A stretch of DNA of 64,000 nt from Brachycybe producta (lineage: Eukaryota; Arthropoda; Diplopoda; Playtdesmida; Andrognathidae): NCBI GenBank assembly GCA_036925085.1, contig JAUPFP010000009.1:5442233-5506232 (forward strand), read 5' to 3'. Of this stretch, positions 11,701 through 23,700 are shown in pieces. Below the pieces are notes generated by a model. That model was not told the DNA's origin and did no database searches. It worked only from the letters and a program-made list of their open reading frames with translations. The number at the start of each line of letters is the position of its first letter. Position 1 is the first letter of the stretch. The position numbers were made by a program, and so were the translations under genes.

Positions 11701-14700
11701 TGAAATTACCCTTAAGTAATTGATCTACCCTTCTAACTTCTAAAACATATCAAGTTTTTATCATTTTCCTCCTCAAAACGAGAATCATCAGAGTTTAAGG
11801 GGTGTAGACTGTAGATATGTGATAGATCTCAAATTACCTTAAAAGAGCTGCCATTAAACCTGCTATAAAGATACCTGGAAAACCAGGATAGGGTTGAAAT
11901 GCATTCATAATGAAGTCTGGAACTAACTGAAAACAAAATTTACACTGAGTTTAAATATTATTAATTAGTAATTAGTTACCTCGTTATGGGCGACTGTAAG
12001 GACCATGGCACACAGATGACTTTTGGAACACTTTTCGACTGCAATATGAAGTCGAGTTGTTGTCAAACCACGAATGCGTTGAGTCTTCCCGTAGAAAATA
12101 CATTGCAAACACAGCCCACAAAAGCACCTTCGTCTTCATGTTTCAGTCGAAATGTGTCCAAAAGGAACTGCCTTTTTAGGCAGAAAAATCTGCATTGCTT
12201 TTATAAACCTGGTATTGATTCAGGAAGGGAGTTGAAGCAACAGATGAACCATTAGAATTTTTGTTCATATGCCAAAGAAATGAAACTCTAACATTCTGCT
12301 TCATTTGCTCTTAGTTCAATAAGCAGACTGTTGAATACAAATTGGTTGCTGATTGAAAAGAGGATGTGAAAATTGTATTTTATACCCAAAAGTGCCTTTC
12401 AAGTGATCTTTGTCATGAAAATAATGTTACTAAATCTGTGCCCACTATGGTAGTTTTTATAAGATTTTGAAATCGTTTTTAAATTTGCCATTGAAAAGGT
12501 TATGGAGATTTATTTAAATCTTTACCTAAACTGTATAAGCATTTAGAAGAAACACTGATAACTTACCTGATTAGGATGTATTCCAAGGCCGGTGACTGGA
12601 TCGCATTTGCTATAGGTGGAGTACATCATTAACCCAATGCACATCACAAAGACATTATTTAAATACTGGATTGTTAAACCAAATTGAGTAGCTCTAATGA
12701 CAAATAAAATTTAAAATGTAAAATTAATTATTATATTTAGAGAAAGAAGGAGAGCGAGGGAAATGGAGAGATAGGTAGATAGATCTAGATAGAGAGAGAG
12801 AAAGATTGTATGAATTTTGAAGTATGGTACTGTACATGTGCCCTTATACCCTTTGGGGTGGGTGGGGCGTAGTTTTTTTATTCCTGTACATGTGATAAAT
12901 TGTTAATTATGCATAATTACCGGTAAGTGTTATCAATTATAAAAGTCTGGTAAAGGTGAATACATACTCGATAAACTGTTGGGGCGGCTCTGGGAATAGG
13001 CTTGTTGCCATGGCCATTTTGGCTTGAATCTGTTTGAGCGATACCTGTTTTGGTTCAACTTTTATACCTTTATGGTTGTGCTGATGTCTTTATTATTGAG
13101 TCGCGAATGGGTGGAAGTTTTGGCCTATGCGGGGGGCATAGAGAGCTCAGTTGCATTATAGGCTTGAGGCCATTGCTTACAGAAAATAGATGTTTTAGCG
13201 TGGCAATTTTTGTTCAGATTCATTTGGAGTGCTAGCTGTTTTGATTCAATATGAGCAATGACTGTTTTTGTTCAACCCCACTTATGGGCATGGCATATAT
13301 GCTTTGTCAATCTCTTATGAGAGATTGCATTGCACCCCAATATTAATTAGTTGCAGTACCTTTGTGCCGTTTTTAAATCTTTTGCAGTAAGGTATCTTTG
13401 AACTGTTGGTTGATTTCCAATTTGATAGGCGATAGTAACAATGAAGGTGGAAAAAATTGTAGACCATAGTGTGTGTCGTTCAGTCAGATCAAATTTGGTA
13501 CTGGCATTTAAAAAAAAATAAATATCGTTGAAACCTTGTGTAACACCCTGTAAATCGTGATCCCGCCAAAACCATAGCCTGGGGGGTAAACAACTCTCAA
13601 CCGTCCCTCCCTCCTCTCTGACTCACCTTTCTGACTCATGCCCAAGTGGCGGATTGATACGTAAAGGACCATGGTCACTTGGACCTGGTTACGCCTCGCA
13701 GGTGTACACAGGTCCAAGGTATAAAAGGACCATGTTCCTCTTTGTTCCTCAGTTCTTTCCTTTGCCTGTTTTTGCGATACATTCCAAATCATGGGCCTGA
13801 GGATTTCCAGTTAGTATTTTACTATTCACCCTTGTATCTGTACTTCTTACAAGGAATGAATAAAAGTGTTGTAATAAGAAGTAGCGTTGTCTCTATGTCT
13901 TTATGCTAATAACTTCTCTTCAGAGGCCGGAGGTTTCATAGGGCAGGAGCTATACGATTCTCAGCAGCTACAACATCTTCTCTAGTCGGAATACCGATGG
14001 AGAAGATGTATATCAGCATCAACCGGAAGAGAGAGAGATGGCCGCCACTCTCCTGCATCGATTTCACCCCCATGCAGAAGAGTGACTACAATCTATCTCC
14101 ATCCAGCTCTCTCTACAGCTCGGATCTTCTCTGTGCAGGTGTCATACTGCTCAGAGAAGAAACGAAAAGTAGAAAATGTCATCTAAAGGTTGGTAATAAA
14201 ATATTGGTTGATGTCAAAAGCTCACATTTGGTGGAGGTGCGGGGTATAGCTCCATCTGCCTTCTCCGACCTGTAAACAGAAGCCGTCCTTTGTCCTAAGT
14301 CTCGTGATTGTGCCTCACGAGGCTTCGTCCGTCCTTTCTATGTTGGAGCCACGTATGGAGACCCTCGATAGCGTCAAAGTCAACCGCGTGGCGCCTGTCT
14401 GTAAAACCGCGTATGGAGACCCTCGATCACGTCAAAGTCAACCGCGCGGCGTCCTTTGTGTTGGAACCACGTGTGGAGACCCTCGATAGCGTCAAAGTCG
14501 ACCACGTGGCGCCTTTGTAAAACCGCGTATGGAGGCCCTCGATCACGTCAAAGCCAACCGCGCGGCGTCCTTTGTGTTGGAACCACGTATGGAGGCCCTC
14601 GATAGCGTCAAAGCCAACCGCGTGGCGCCTTTTTATGTTGGGATCATGTATGGAGGCCCTCGATCACGTCAAAGCCAACCGCATGGTACCGTTTTTGTGG

Positions 14701-17700
14701 AATCGCGAAAGAGACTTGTGGCTACACACACCACGTGTCGACCGCGCGATTCTGTGTCCTGTCCTTAGAGACACGTGGGAACGAACTTTTGTCTGCTGAC
14801 CGCTTAGCACTCGGAAAGTGGACAACCGTTTGGACACACGTGTTTCCGTCCGTGTTTTTGTATTTCATGTTTCCATTACAATCACCCACTGTCACCTTCA
14901 CTCTTCTTTAATTTTCAAAGTGAAACCCACACCACGTGGGCAACACTTTAAACAAATTCTTCTTACTCTCCGAGAGGAGTTTGCAGTCTCATTATGAGAT
15001 GAGCAAACAAATCTCATCTACTAATCTATTCATCTATTAATAGGCTTTTAAAGGACGTGTGTGTCTTTTAAAATGTCCTATTATCTTCACTCTTCATCTT
15101 TAATTTTCAAGCAAGATTCTCCCTAGCTCTATTTCATTGTTAGGGGGCTTACAAGCTTAAAACACACTTTTTCTAGCCACGTGGGACTTTCTTGTCCCCC
15201 CTTTTCTTTGTTCTTTGTTTTTACACTTGTGTTTCCCTTGGGACCCTCTATGTCCCAAGTCATGTTCTTCAATTTCTTCATCATCATCACCTCAATGCAT
15301 CATCACATGAACTTTCTCCATTGGACAACACTGAAGCCCGGCCGCCATCTTGGATCGACCGGACACTCTTCAAAAAGCGCCAACAGAGCGGTTTTTCGCT
15401 CCATGTGACTCATTGTTGTACCTTCTCTCATCTTTTTGTGTTCTCTTCTCTTCTCTTCTCTTCCAGAGGGTTGCACTCACGCGCCCCCTGGCGGAGTTCC
15501 TCTTGTTAGAGAAAACTTCTCTTTTTCTTTGAATTTTCTCTCTTTTTGTGTCTTTCTCCTGGCCACCATAAAAACGTGCCCCGGAGGAACTTTTCAATCA
15601 TCAATTTTTGGACATTGCAATAAACTGAACCGGAAGTGGCCACCTCAGCGCCACCTACGGACCTCTTCCTTCTACTCAACATAGTCCCTCACTGGGCACT
15701 GACTCTGTCTTTTCATCCAGAGCCATCCAGCAGTGAGGACTCAAAATTTCTCCAGTCTGAACATTTCTTCTGGTTCACCAAGTATTTATCTTGTTGAACA
15801 CACTTCAATTTCTACACTGTTTTACTGTTTTAATAAAACTAAATTGAAACTTTTGATGTGCGGGCACCGCACCTAAGTTTTAAACTTTCAAAGTAAAACA
15901 GCTTTCTTTTCTTGCTTCTTTGGAGAGTTCAGCCATCTTGAACTTCTCCTTTGTTTGTGCATTTAAAAAGTTCAGCCATCTTGAACTTTTTGTTCTTTGT
16001 GTGTTCTTCACACACACACTCTTCATTCTTGTTTCTAAGTAAAACTAAAAGTGCGGGCACCGCGCTCTAGCTTTACTCTTCATATTGCTTGCCTCTTCTT
16101 CAGGCAACTGCAATACACTTCCATTTCTAATTCACTTTCCGCAGTGCAATTTCGATTGGGTGGTGTACCACGCTCGCAATTGCATTGTACATCTGTTGTT
16201 TCTTCATCGAGACTTTTGGGGATTCTTATAACCTCCACGTGGTCACCAAATACCACGTGTAGAGAGAGATCTTACCAAAATTGATACTCAATAAAGAATT
16301 TACAAACACACTGTACCAGTTGGGATCGTCACACCCAACTGAAGAACAACGCCAACACCAACACAGCCACTTAAACAACGATACCATCTTTATTAAACGT
16401 AGGGAAACTATCGTCACTCAGTGTATAAGGGTACGATAGTGTCGGTTGCCGACGAAAAGACTGCAATCTACAGCGAGATCAACGGCCAAACCTACATAAC
16501 ACCGACTTACATTGATCACTACGTGTTACACAAGCCTTAACATAATGGATGCTCACCCACGACTAACTGGGACCGCCCGGAGAGCTCTTCCGCACTCCAG
16601 GGGAAGCATATATCCATCAGCATTATGGAGGGCCTATGCAACATCACAGACATACGATACACAATACGCCGCATCATCACGTGTGGCTGTCCCACTCGGA
16701 CCCACCATAGATCCAGTTATTCAACCTGGGACCTGGTGGGTGCCACGAAGTGGCGGCACCCAAAGTAATGATGTGCATCAACAGTCTACACGGCGCACGG
16801 CTCGGCCCACAAACAATAGTACATTTCGACGCCTAATGTCGTCCACATGTTACTCCAGATATCAACAGGAGCGACCTCCGCTACTACCAGATCCACTTCC
16901 CACACAGTCGTGTGATGGCTGTAAACTCAACACCATCATGCATCAACTTAATGAACTAAAAATACAGATCACTCACATGATGATTATTCATAATGGCACC
17001 CAACCGCCGCCTGCGCCACCACTACCGACTACATGTACTACAACACCACAATATCGCCAATATCGTAGCGAATCAGACAACTCTCCGCCGTACGCTGTCG
17101 GGCACCGAGAGCCGTACGAGTCCGGCTACGATTCATACTACAGACGACATGTACCAGGTCCATATACGACACCTGAAGAGCGCGCGTACTATGTACCGCG
17201 CTATACAAACTATGAGCGTACAGAACATCAGTACGCGCACCCGATCTACGATTTCACAAGGGAGGCCTCCGATACGGACCACCGTAGTGTGGTCATGGTA
17301 CCGGATATGCCTCCTGAGACAACCAATTATGACAGAGCACCGGCCGGCATGCCAATAATGATGGTCGACTACATCCCGGAATTAACCTGGGGAATGGATG
17401 ACCTAACTACCTGGCATGGTACCCTTGAGGTCATTAACCTCGCCACCGCCGCCTTGGGTTGCACCGCCAATGAGGTGGTCGCCATCTTGGCCCCAGGTGG
17501 TGGGACGTCACTCCAAGGGCGCCCCTGCTGCCGCCGGATGCTGAAAGACCTATATAGACAACTGAAGAATACTTGCATGCCCCAAGAGATAGGAGATCAT
17601 AGTGTCAGTGATGACAGTCCGAAAATCACTGTCACTATCAATGGCAAAGAGGTCCGCATGCTCGTAGACACCGGAGCTCATGGTAGTGTAATATCCAAGG

Positions 17701-20700
17701 CACTTGCAAAGCAGCTCCAACTCAACATCAAGCCTATGGCCCATCCGCCAAGGATTGAGGGAGTTGGAGGAAACACCATCGCCGTGGCAGGGCAAGTCTC
17801 CGCTACTGTGGAAATTGCCAAACAATCTGCCACGGGCCGCCTGCTGGTTATCACTGGCCCACCCGACGCCATCTTAGGCCGAGACCTGGGTAGGGCACTG
17901 AAGCTCCTTGTGTCTATGCAGACCAATAAAGTCTACTTAGAAGACGACCTTTTTGAATCAGCACTCCGAAGGCAGAGTATTCAGGCGTACGTCAAGAGTG
18001 CCCTGGAAGAAATCACGCCAGCCACTCTTGGGGAGTCGGACACCGCTCCCATTGAAGTCAAGCTTATGCAGCAACCGAACGAATACCTAGTAGTCAAAGG
18101 GCTAACACAGCTCACTGGCCATGGGACAACACTAGTGGAGGTAGAGGCCTCTGGGATCCTCACAGATCAGGATCTTTTCGTGGTCTCTCCTGACGAGAAG
18201 CTACGCGCCTCGAGGGGGGTCTGGGTGGCCCCCGGCATTATGCAAGGCCGTAACAGCAACAGCTTCCTAGTCGAGGTCCTGAACACTACTACGGGGCCAT
18301 TGACCCTGGCCTCCGGCGAAGTGATAGCCCACGTACAAAAAGACTACTGTTTCGAAACGGTTGAAGTAAAGACCACTTCAAACGCTGACCCGATCATGAC
18401 AAAAGAGTCAGGCGCTAAATTCGATGAAGCAATGCAACTCGGGCCTCGATTACGTAATGGCCAGAGGCGCATTCTAATGGATCTTTTGAGATCCTATCGA
18501 GATGTCTTCGCGCTAGAAACGTCGGAACTTGGATGTACCAACCTCACGGAACACCGAATCGATACTGGCGATCATGCACCCGTGCGGGAACCCCTCCGAA
18601 GGAGTGGCCCCGAGCAGCGGGAGATCATCCGGAAGACAGTCGAGGAAATGCTCAAATCCGGAGTAGCCAGCGAATCCAAGTCTCCTTATGCTTCAGCAGT
18701 AGTCCTGGTGAAGAAGAAGGATGGACAGTGGCGTTTCTGCGTCGACTATAGACGCCTGAACGATATCACCAAACCAGACAATTACCCACTACCCCGAATC
18801 GATGATGCTTTAGACTCGCTTCGGGGGTCGAGAATCTTCGCGACCCTCGACATGATCTCCGGCTATTGGCAATTTGAGGTCGCCAAAGAGGATAGGGAGA
18901 AGACCGCGTTCATCACACCCGGTGGGCTGTTCGAATTCAATCGGATGCCCTTTGGTCTGCGTAACGCTCCTGCTACTATGCAGCGTGCCCTGGACATCCT
19001 TTTGGCTGGCCACAAATGGGAGACTTGTCTAGTCTACCTAGACGACATCATCGTATTCGGCGCGACTTTTGAACAGTTTATGGAAAGGTTGGACTGCGTC
19101 CTAGGACTCCTAAGAGAGGCGGGGTTGAAGCTTCACCCCGAAAAGAGCTTCTTCGGCTACGACGAAGTCCTCTACCTGGGACACATCATCTCCAAAGAAG
19201 GAGTGCGTCCAGACCCGAGGAAAGTGGTTGCCATCTCCGACTTAGCGGCGCCTACTAATGTCAAGGAGGTGAAGCGATTTCTGGGCATGGCCGGTTTCTA
19301 CCGGCGATTTATTGTTAACTTTGCCCACATCGCTAAACCACTCACGGATATGACCAAAAAGGGGCTGCCCTTTTTATGGACGATCGACAGAGAAGCAGCA
19401 TTCACTCTGTTAAAGACTAAACTTGTCACCGCGCCAATATTGGCCATTTACGACCCAGATGCCGAAATCAAAATGCACACCGACGCCTCTGCTTACGGCA
19501 TCGGAGCTATCCTCTACCAACAGTCACCATCTAAGGAACTGCAGATCCTGGGTGGTGTCTCTCGAGTGCTCCGAGACGCCGAATTAAACTATTCAACAAC
19601 AGATAAAGAGTGCCTCGCAGTGGTGTACGGCATCGTCAAGTTTAGACCTTATCTCTTTAACAAAGCCTTTGTCATCGTCACCGACCATCATGCACTGTGC
19701 TACTTAAAAACCGCACAGCGACTCCAAGGACGCCTGGGTCGCTGGCAGCTACTGCTCCAGGAATACGACTACACCGTAGTCTACAAAGCCGGCATCACTC
19801 ACGTGGATGCAGATTGCATTTCACGGAGTCCGGTGGACGTTCCTGAAGACTGGAAGCTGCAGGCTACCCCAGATGACCTCGACGACAGCGTGGTTTACGC
19901 AGTCACTTTGCGTTGGGATTGGTCGGTTGAACAAACAAGAGACCCGAACGTGACACAGATTAAGACCGAACTTCGCAACAATCCAAGTACCGAGCTTCAC
20001 CATACCTATGTCATCATAGACGAGGTTTTGTGTGCCCTTGTCTACCAGGGCAGCATAACACCCAAGCTCGTGACGGTGGTACCCAAACATCTGGTACCCG
20101 AAGTTCTGAGACTCTTACACGATAGTCCTGAAGCCGGACATTTCGGCCAGGATAAGACATTAGAAAAGGTGTGCCAACGGTTCTTTTGGCCAACCTGGAA
20201 GCAGGATACCATCGAGTATGTGCGCACGTGCGAGATATGCCAAAAGTGCAAGACACCACAGTCCAAGCTGCCCGGGTTCCTCCATGAAATGGAAATTGGA
20301 GACCCAGGTGAATGCTGGGGAATCGATTACATCGGTCCCCTGCCAAAATCACTGGGTGGTGTCAAGCACATCATCCTGGCAGTGGATTACGCCACCAGAT
20401 TCTGTTTCGCACGAGCTGTGCACAGCCAGTCGGCCAAAACAACTAAGAATTTCCTCCAAGATACGATCGTGTATCTTATCGGGATGCCCAGGAGGATAAT
20501 CACCGACCGGGGAACACCTTTTACAGCTAAAGACACACAAGCGCTGTGTGACGAGCTGGGAATAAAGCACGCCACCACGACAGCGTACTTTCCGCAAGGA
20601 GACGGTCTTGCGGAAAGGACCAACAAAACTATAATGCAGACCGTCAAGAGACTCCTGACGCCTGAAAAAGGACAGCGGGATTGGTATTTCCATCTCCAAG

Positions 20701-23700
20701 CCGCCACCTTCGCTTACAACACCGCGACCCATACGTCAACGAAGTTCTCGCCATACCGCTTAATGTTTGGAAGAGAGGCCCGACTACGAATCGACAATCG
20801 GGCACCTCTCCTACCGAAGGTTATGGATTCAAACCCTGCAGCACCTTCTGTGGTTGCCACGGAAGAGGTCGAGATCGCAAGGGCCAACCTGCACGAGGCC
20901 CATCTGCGACAGAAGAAGTACTATGACGCAAGACGGAAAACTCCACACACGTATAAAATCGGAGACCCAGTACTCGTTCGAGACCAACGCATCGTACCTG
21001 ATGAGACCAAGAAACTACGTTACTCGTACAGGGATGGTTACACGGTAACCAAAATCATCAGCGACACGGTGCTCGAGCTGGAGCACGAAGATACGTTTGG
21101 AAGATTGATTCGAGACACGGTGAACATTGTGCATATCAAGCCAAAACAACTGAGGACAGTTGTTCAAGGGTTGGAGGGGGAAGACAAATCCAGCTCCCCA
21201 CAACAAGAGGAACCTACCTCCTCACCACAATAAACCAATAACCCTATCAACAACCCACACAACCTAAATTTTTTCTTTCGGTTGTTTATATCATCACATT
21301 GGTCACTTGATGACACACACCAATATAAACAAACAACAACGTGTGTGACCACAAACATTCACACACCCCTGCCCACATTTCACCACTCGAATCTGATTCC
21401 AATGGGGAAACTTTCGTACACTGCGTTTGGGGACCAGGTCGTCTGACAACAATAACAAACAACAGTGGAAGAACGGCGTTTAATACTCAGAAACCGACAC
21501 CCCGCGAGCCTCCAATAACAAACAAATTGGGTGGCTTATTGGAGTTCCAGCCAGCTTCGTGGAATTATACGATTTCCATGGGACCCTGGAATTTCACACC
21601 TCGATGGGGAAGTCGGGAAACACAAGTATATAGCCAACGCCAGGCTGGTCACCAGCACTTCGGAAACAATTCTGGAAGAACAAGGATGTCACAGTGCAAC
21701 GAAACAACGGGAAGCCAGGACGATGCCATCCCTGACCCATCTACTAGGATGGACTCGGATGACACGACAACGCAGCAACTCGGCATCGAGGAAGTCGGGG
21801 ACGACACAGCGCGCGCCATTGACCTAACGACGTCAACTGCCTCGTCTCGCCATATCGCCGCAGCCTCAGCAACCCCCGTACTAACTTTGCCACAAGTGAC
21901 ACAACCTTTTCGCATACCAACAGTCACTACCAGGAGACTACCGGTATATCGACCGCTTCGTCAGGAAGCACGATGTGAAAGACTGCTAAATAATTGCTGG
22001 GCACTCTGGCAACGACAGGTGCGGCCCGCAAACACCTATTACATCGGTCACTATGACCTGATGGAGGGATTTCCGCGCCTCTACATACCGGAGGAAGGGC
22101 GCTACGTTGTAGGAATGTCATACTACCTGCAACTCTTTATGGCCGTCCTAATTCCGTCCACCCGGTACATCGAAATATACCAGTTTGCCGAGCAGCCCAT
22201 CACTCCAGCATTGGGCGCCCTTCAGCAGGCTTTCTTTAACAGTCTCCTGGGAGTCCCACTTAACGGAGCATACAGCATTGCCCGAATGATCGTTTGGAGG
22301 ACCCGCGCCACTTACCAGGCCGCCATCCTGTGGGACGCCGTTTACGGTGTCCTCACCGGGCAACCACCGGGCCGACTGATCGCCGCCGACGCCACCGTCC
22401 ACCGAAGTTTCATGGAAAGTCTCCGGGGCTTCGACAACGGATGGATCGTCGCCGCCTGGGAATCCTATCATCCCTGGCTGCGGAGCCACCTCCTCCACTC
22501 ACCGTCAGACCCCCTACAAGCACTTCACGGATATGTTTCTGCATGTACATGTGCATGCAATCAACCGACGTGGGTATAGATTAGAAAACCGTGTGGTCAC
22601 CGCCCATTGGGGTGGTGAGCTCGAAAAATATAAAAAAAAAAAAAGAAAAGAATTCTGTTATAACTGCTTTATGTATAAATAAGTATTTCTTGTAAATTTC
22701 CATAGGAACTCGCCACCCAGCGAGTATTAATTGTGTTTGCCTTTTTATTTTCAGAATTTGCATTTTTAAGGGCGCTGACACTTCGGTGCCAGTGCCTTTC
22801 CATAACCACCTCTGTACACGGTAAGTCCTCAGCCACCCATGTCTCCCCGCTGCGTAACTTGAAAACCTTCCACCCTTGGCTGGAGTACGAGGACGTACTC
22901 CAAGCAAAGTTGGAGGGTATGTAACACCCTGTAAATCGTGATCCCGCCAAAACCATAGCCTGGGGGGTAAACAACTCTCAACCGTCCCTCCCTCCTCTCT
23001 GACTCACCTTTCTGACTCATGCCCAAGTGGCGGATTGATACGTAAAGGACCATGGTCACTTGGACCTGGTTACGCCTCGCAGGTGTACACAGGTCCAAGG
23101 TATAAAAGGACCATGTTCCTCTTTGTTCCTCAGTTCTTTCCTTTGCCTGTTTTTGCGATACATTCCAAATCATGGGCCTGAGGATTTCCAGTTAGTATTT
23201 TACTATTCACCCTTGTATCTGTACTTCTTACAAGGAATGAATAAAAGTGTTGTAATAAGAAGTAGCGTTGTCTCTATGTCTTTATGCTAATAACTTCTCT
23301 TCAGAGGCCGGAGGTTTCATAGGGCAGGAGCTATACGATTCTCAGCAGCTACAACATCTTCTCTAGTCGGAATACCGATGGAGAAGATGTATATCAGCAT
23401 CAACCGGAAGAGAGAGAGATGGCCGCCACTCTCCTGCATCGATTTCACCCCCATGCAGAAGAGTGACTACAATCTATCTCCATCCAGCTCTCTCTACAGC
23501 TCGGATCTTCTCTGTGCAGGTGTCATACTGCTCAGAGAAGAAACGAAAAGTAGAAAATGTCATCTAAAGGTTGGTAATAAAATATTGGTTGATGTCAAAA
23601 GCTCACACTTGCTTGACATTTGATAACTAAAAATTATTCACATACTTGAATATATCCAGTCTTTGACCATTTACACTTGTTGTCCAGATTTTTGCAAAAC

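Larger units (their letters stand above)
13539..23607 (+). mobile_element. Full-length Ty3/Gypsy LTR retrotransposon, element 1
   Basis: A 10,069-bp element with 688-bp LTRs (13539-14226 and 22920-23607) that start TGTAACACCC and end CTCACA. It is flanked by the 4-bp duplication CTTG (13535-13538, 23608-23611). It lies antisense in intron 5 of gene C, and genes A and B give the empty site. Internal order: tRNA-Ala-type primer site, 2.3-kb leader with tandem repeats, pol ORF, then a second ORF of unknown function. The two LTRs show no difference I can find, so insertion was very recent. The long ORFs are open. No gag ORF precedes pol. Confidence 0.97.

Noticed and set aside
13997-14275. 92-codon ORF at the end of the LTR and start of the leader, present four times
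   Set aside because: It is repeated because the LTR is. In the diverged solo LTRs at 23980 and 42881 the frame is not kept, so it is not evidently coding.
14341-14710. CRISPR-like spaced repeats
   Set aside because: Repeats and spacers are both similar between units, the DNA is from an animal and inside a retrotransposon; this is an ordinary tandem array.
15181-15684. Overlapping 60-105-codon ORFs in the leader as a possible gag
   Set aside because: Low-complexity Ser/Leu/Phe-rich translations of pyrimidine-rich leader sequence with no Gag features, in several frames at once.
16512-16544. TTG as start of the pol ORF
   Set aside because: An ATG follows 11 codons later and is more likely; the TTG only reflects the open frame. 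Likewise GTG at 21341 for the post-pol ORF.
21341-22579. Envelope gene after pol
   Set aside because: Position alone suggests env, but I see no signal peptide, transmembrane helix or fusion-protein cleavage site, so I leave it as unknown.
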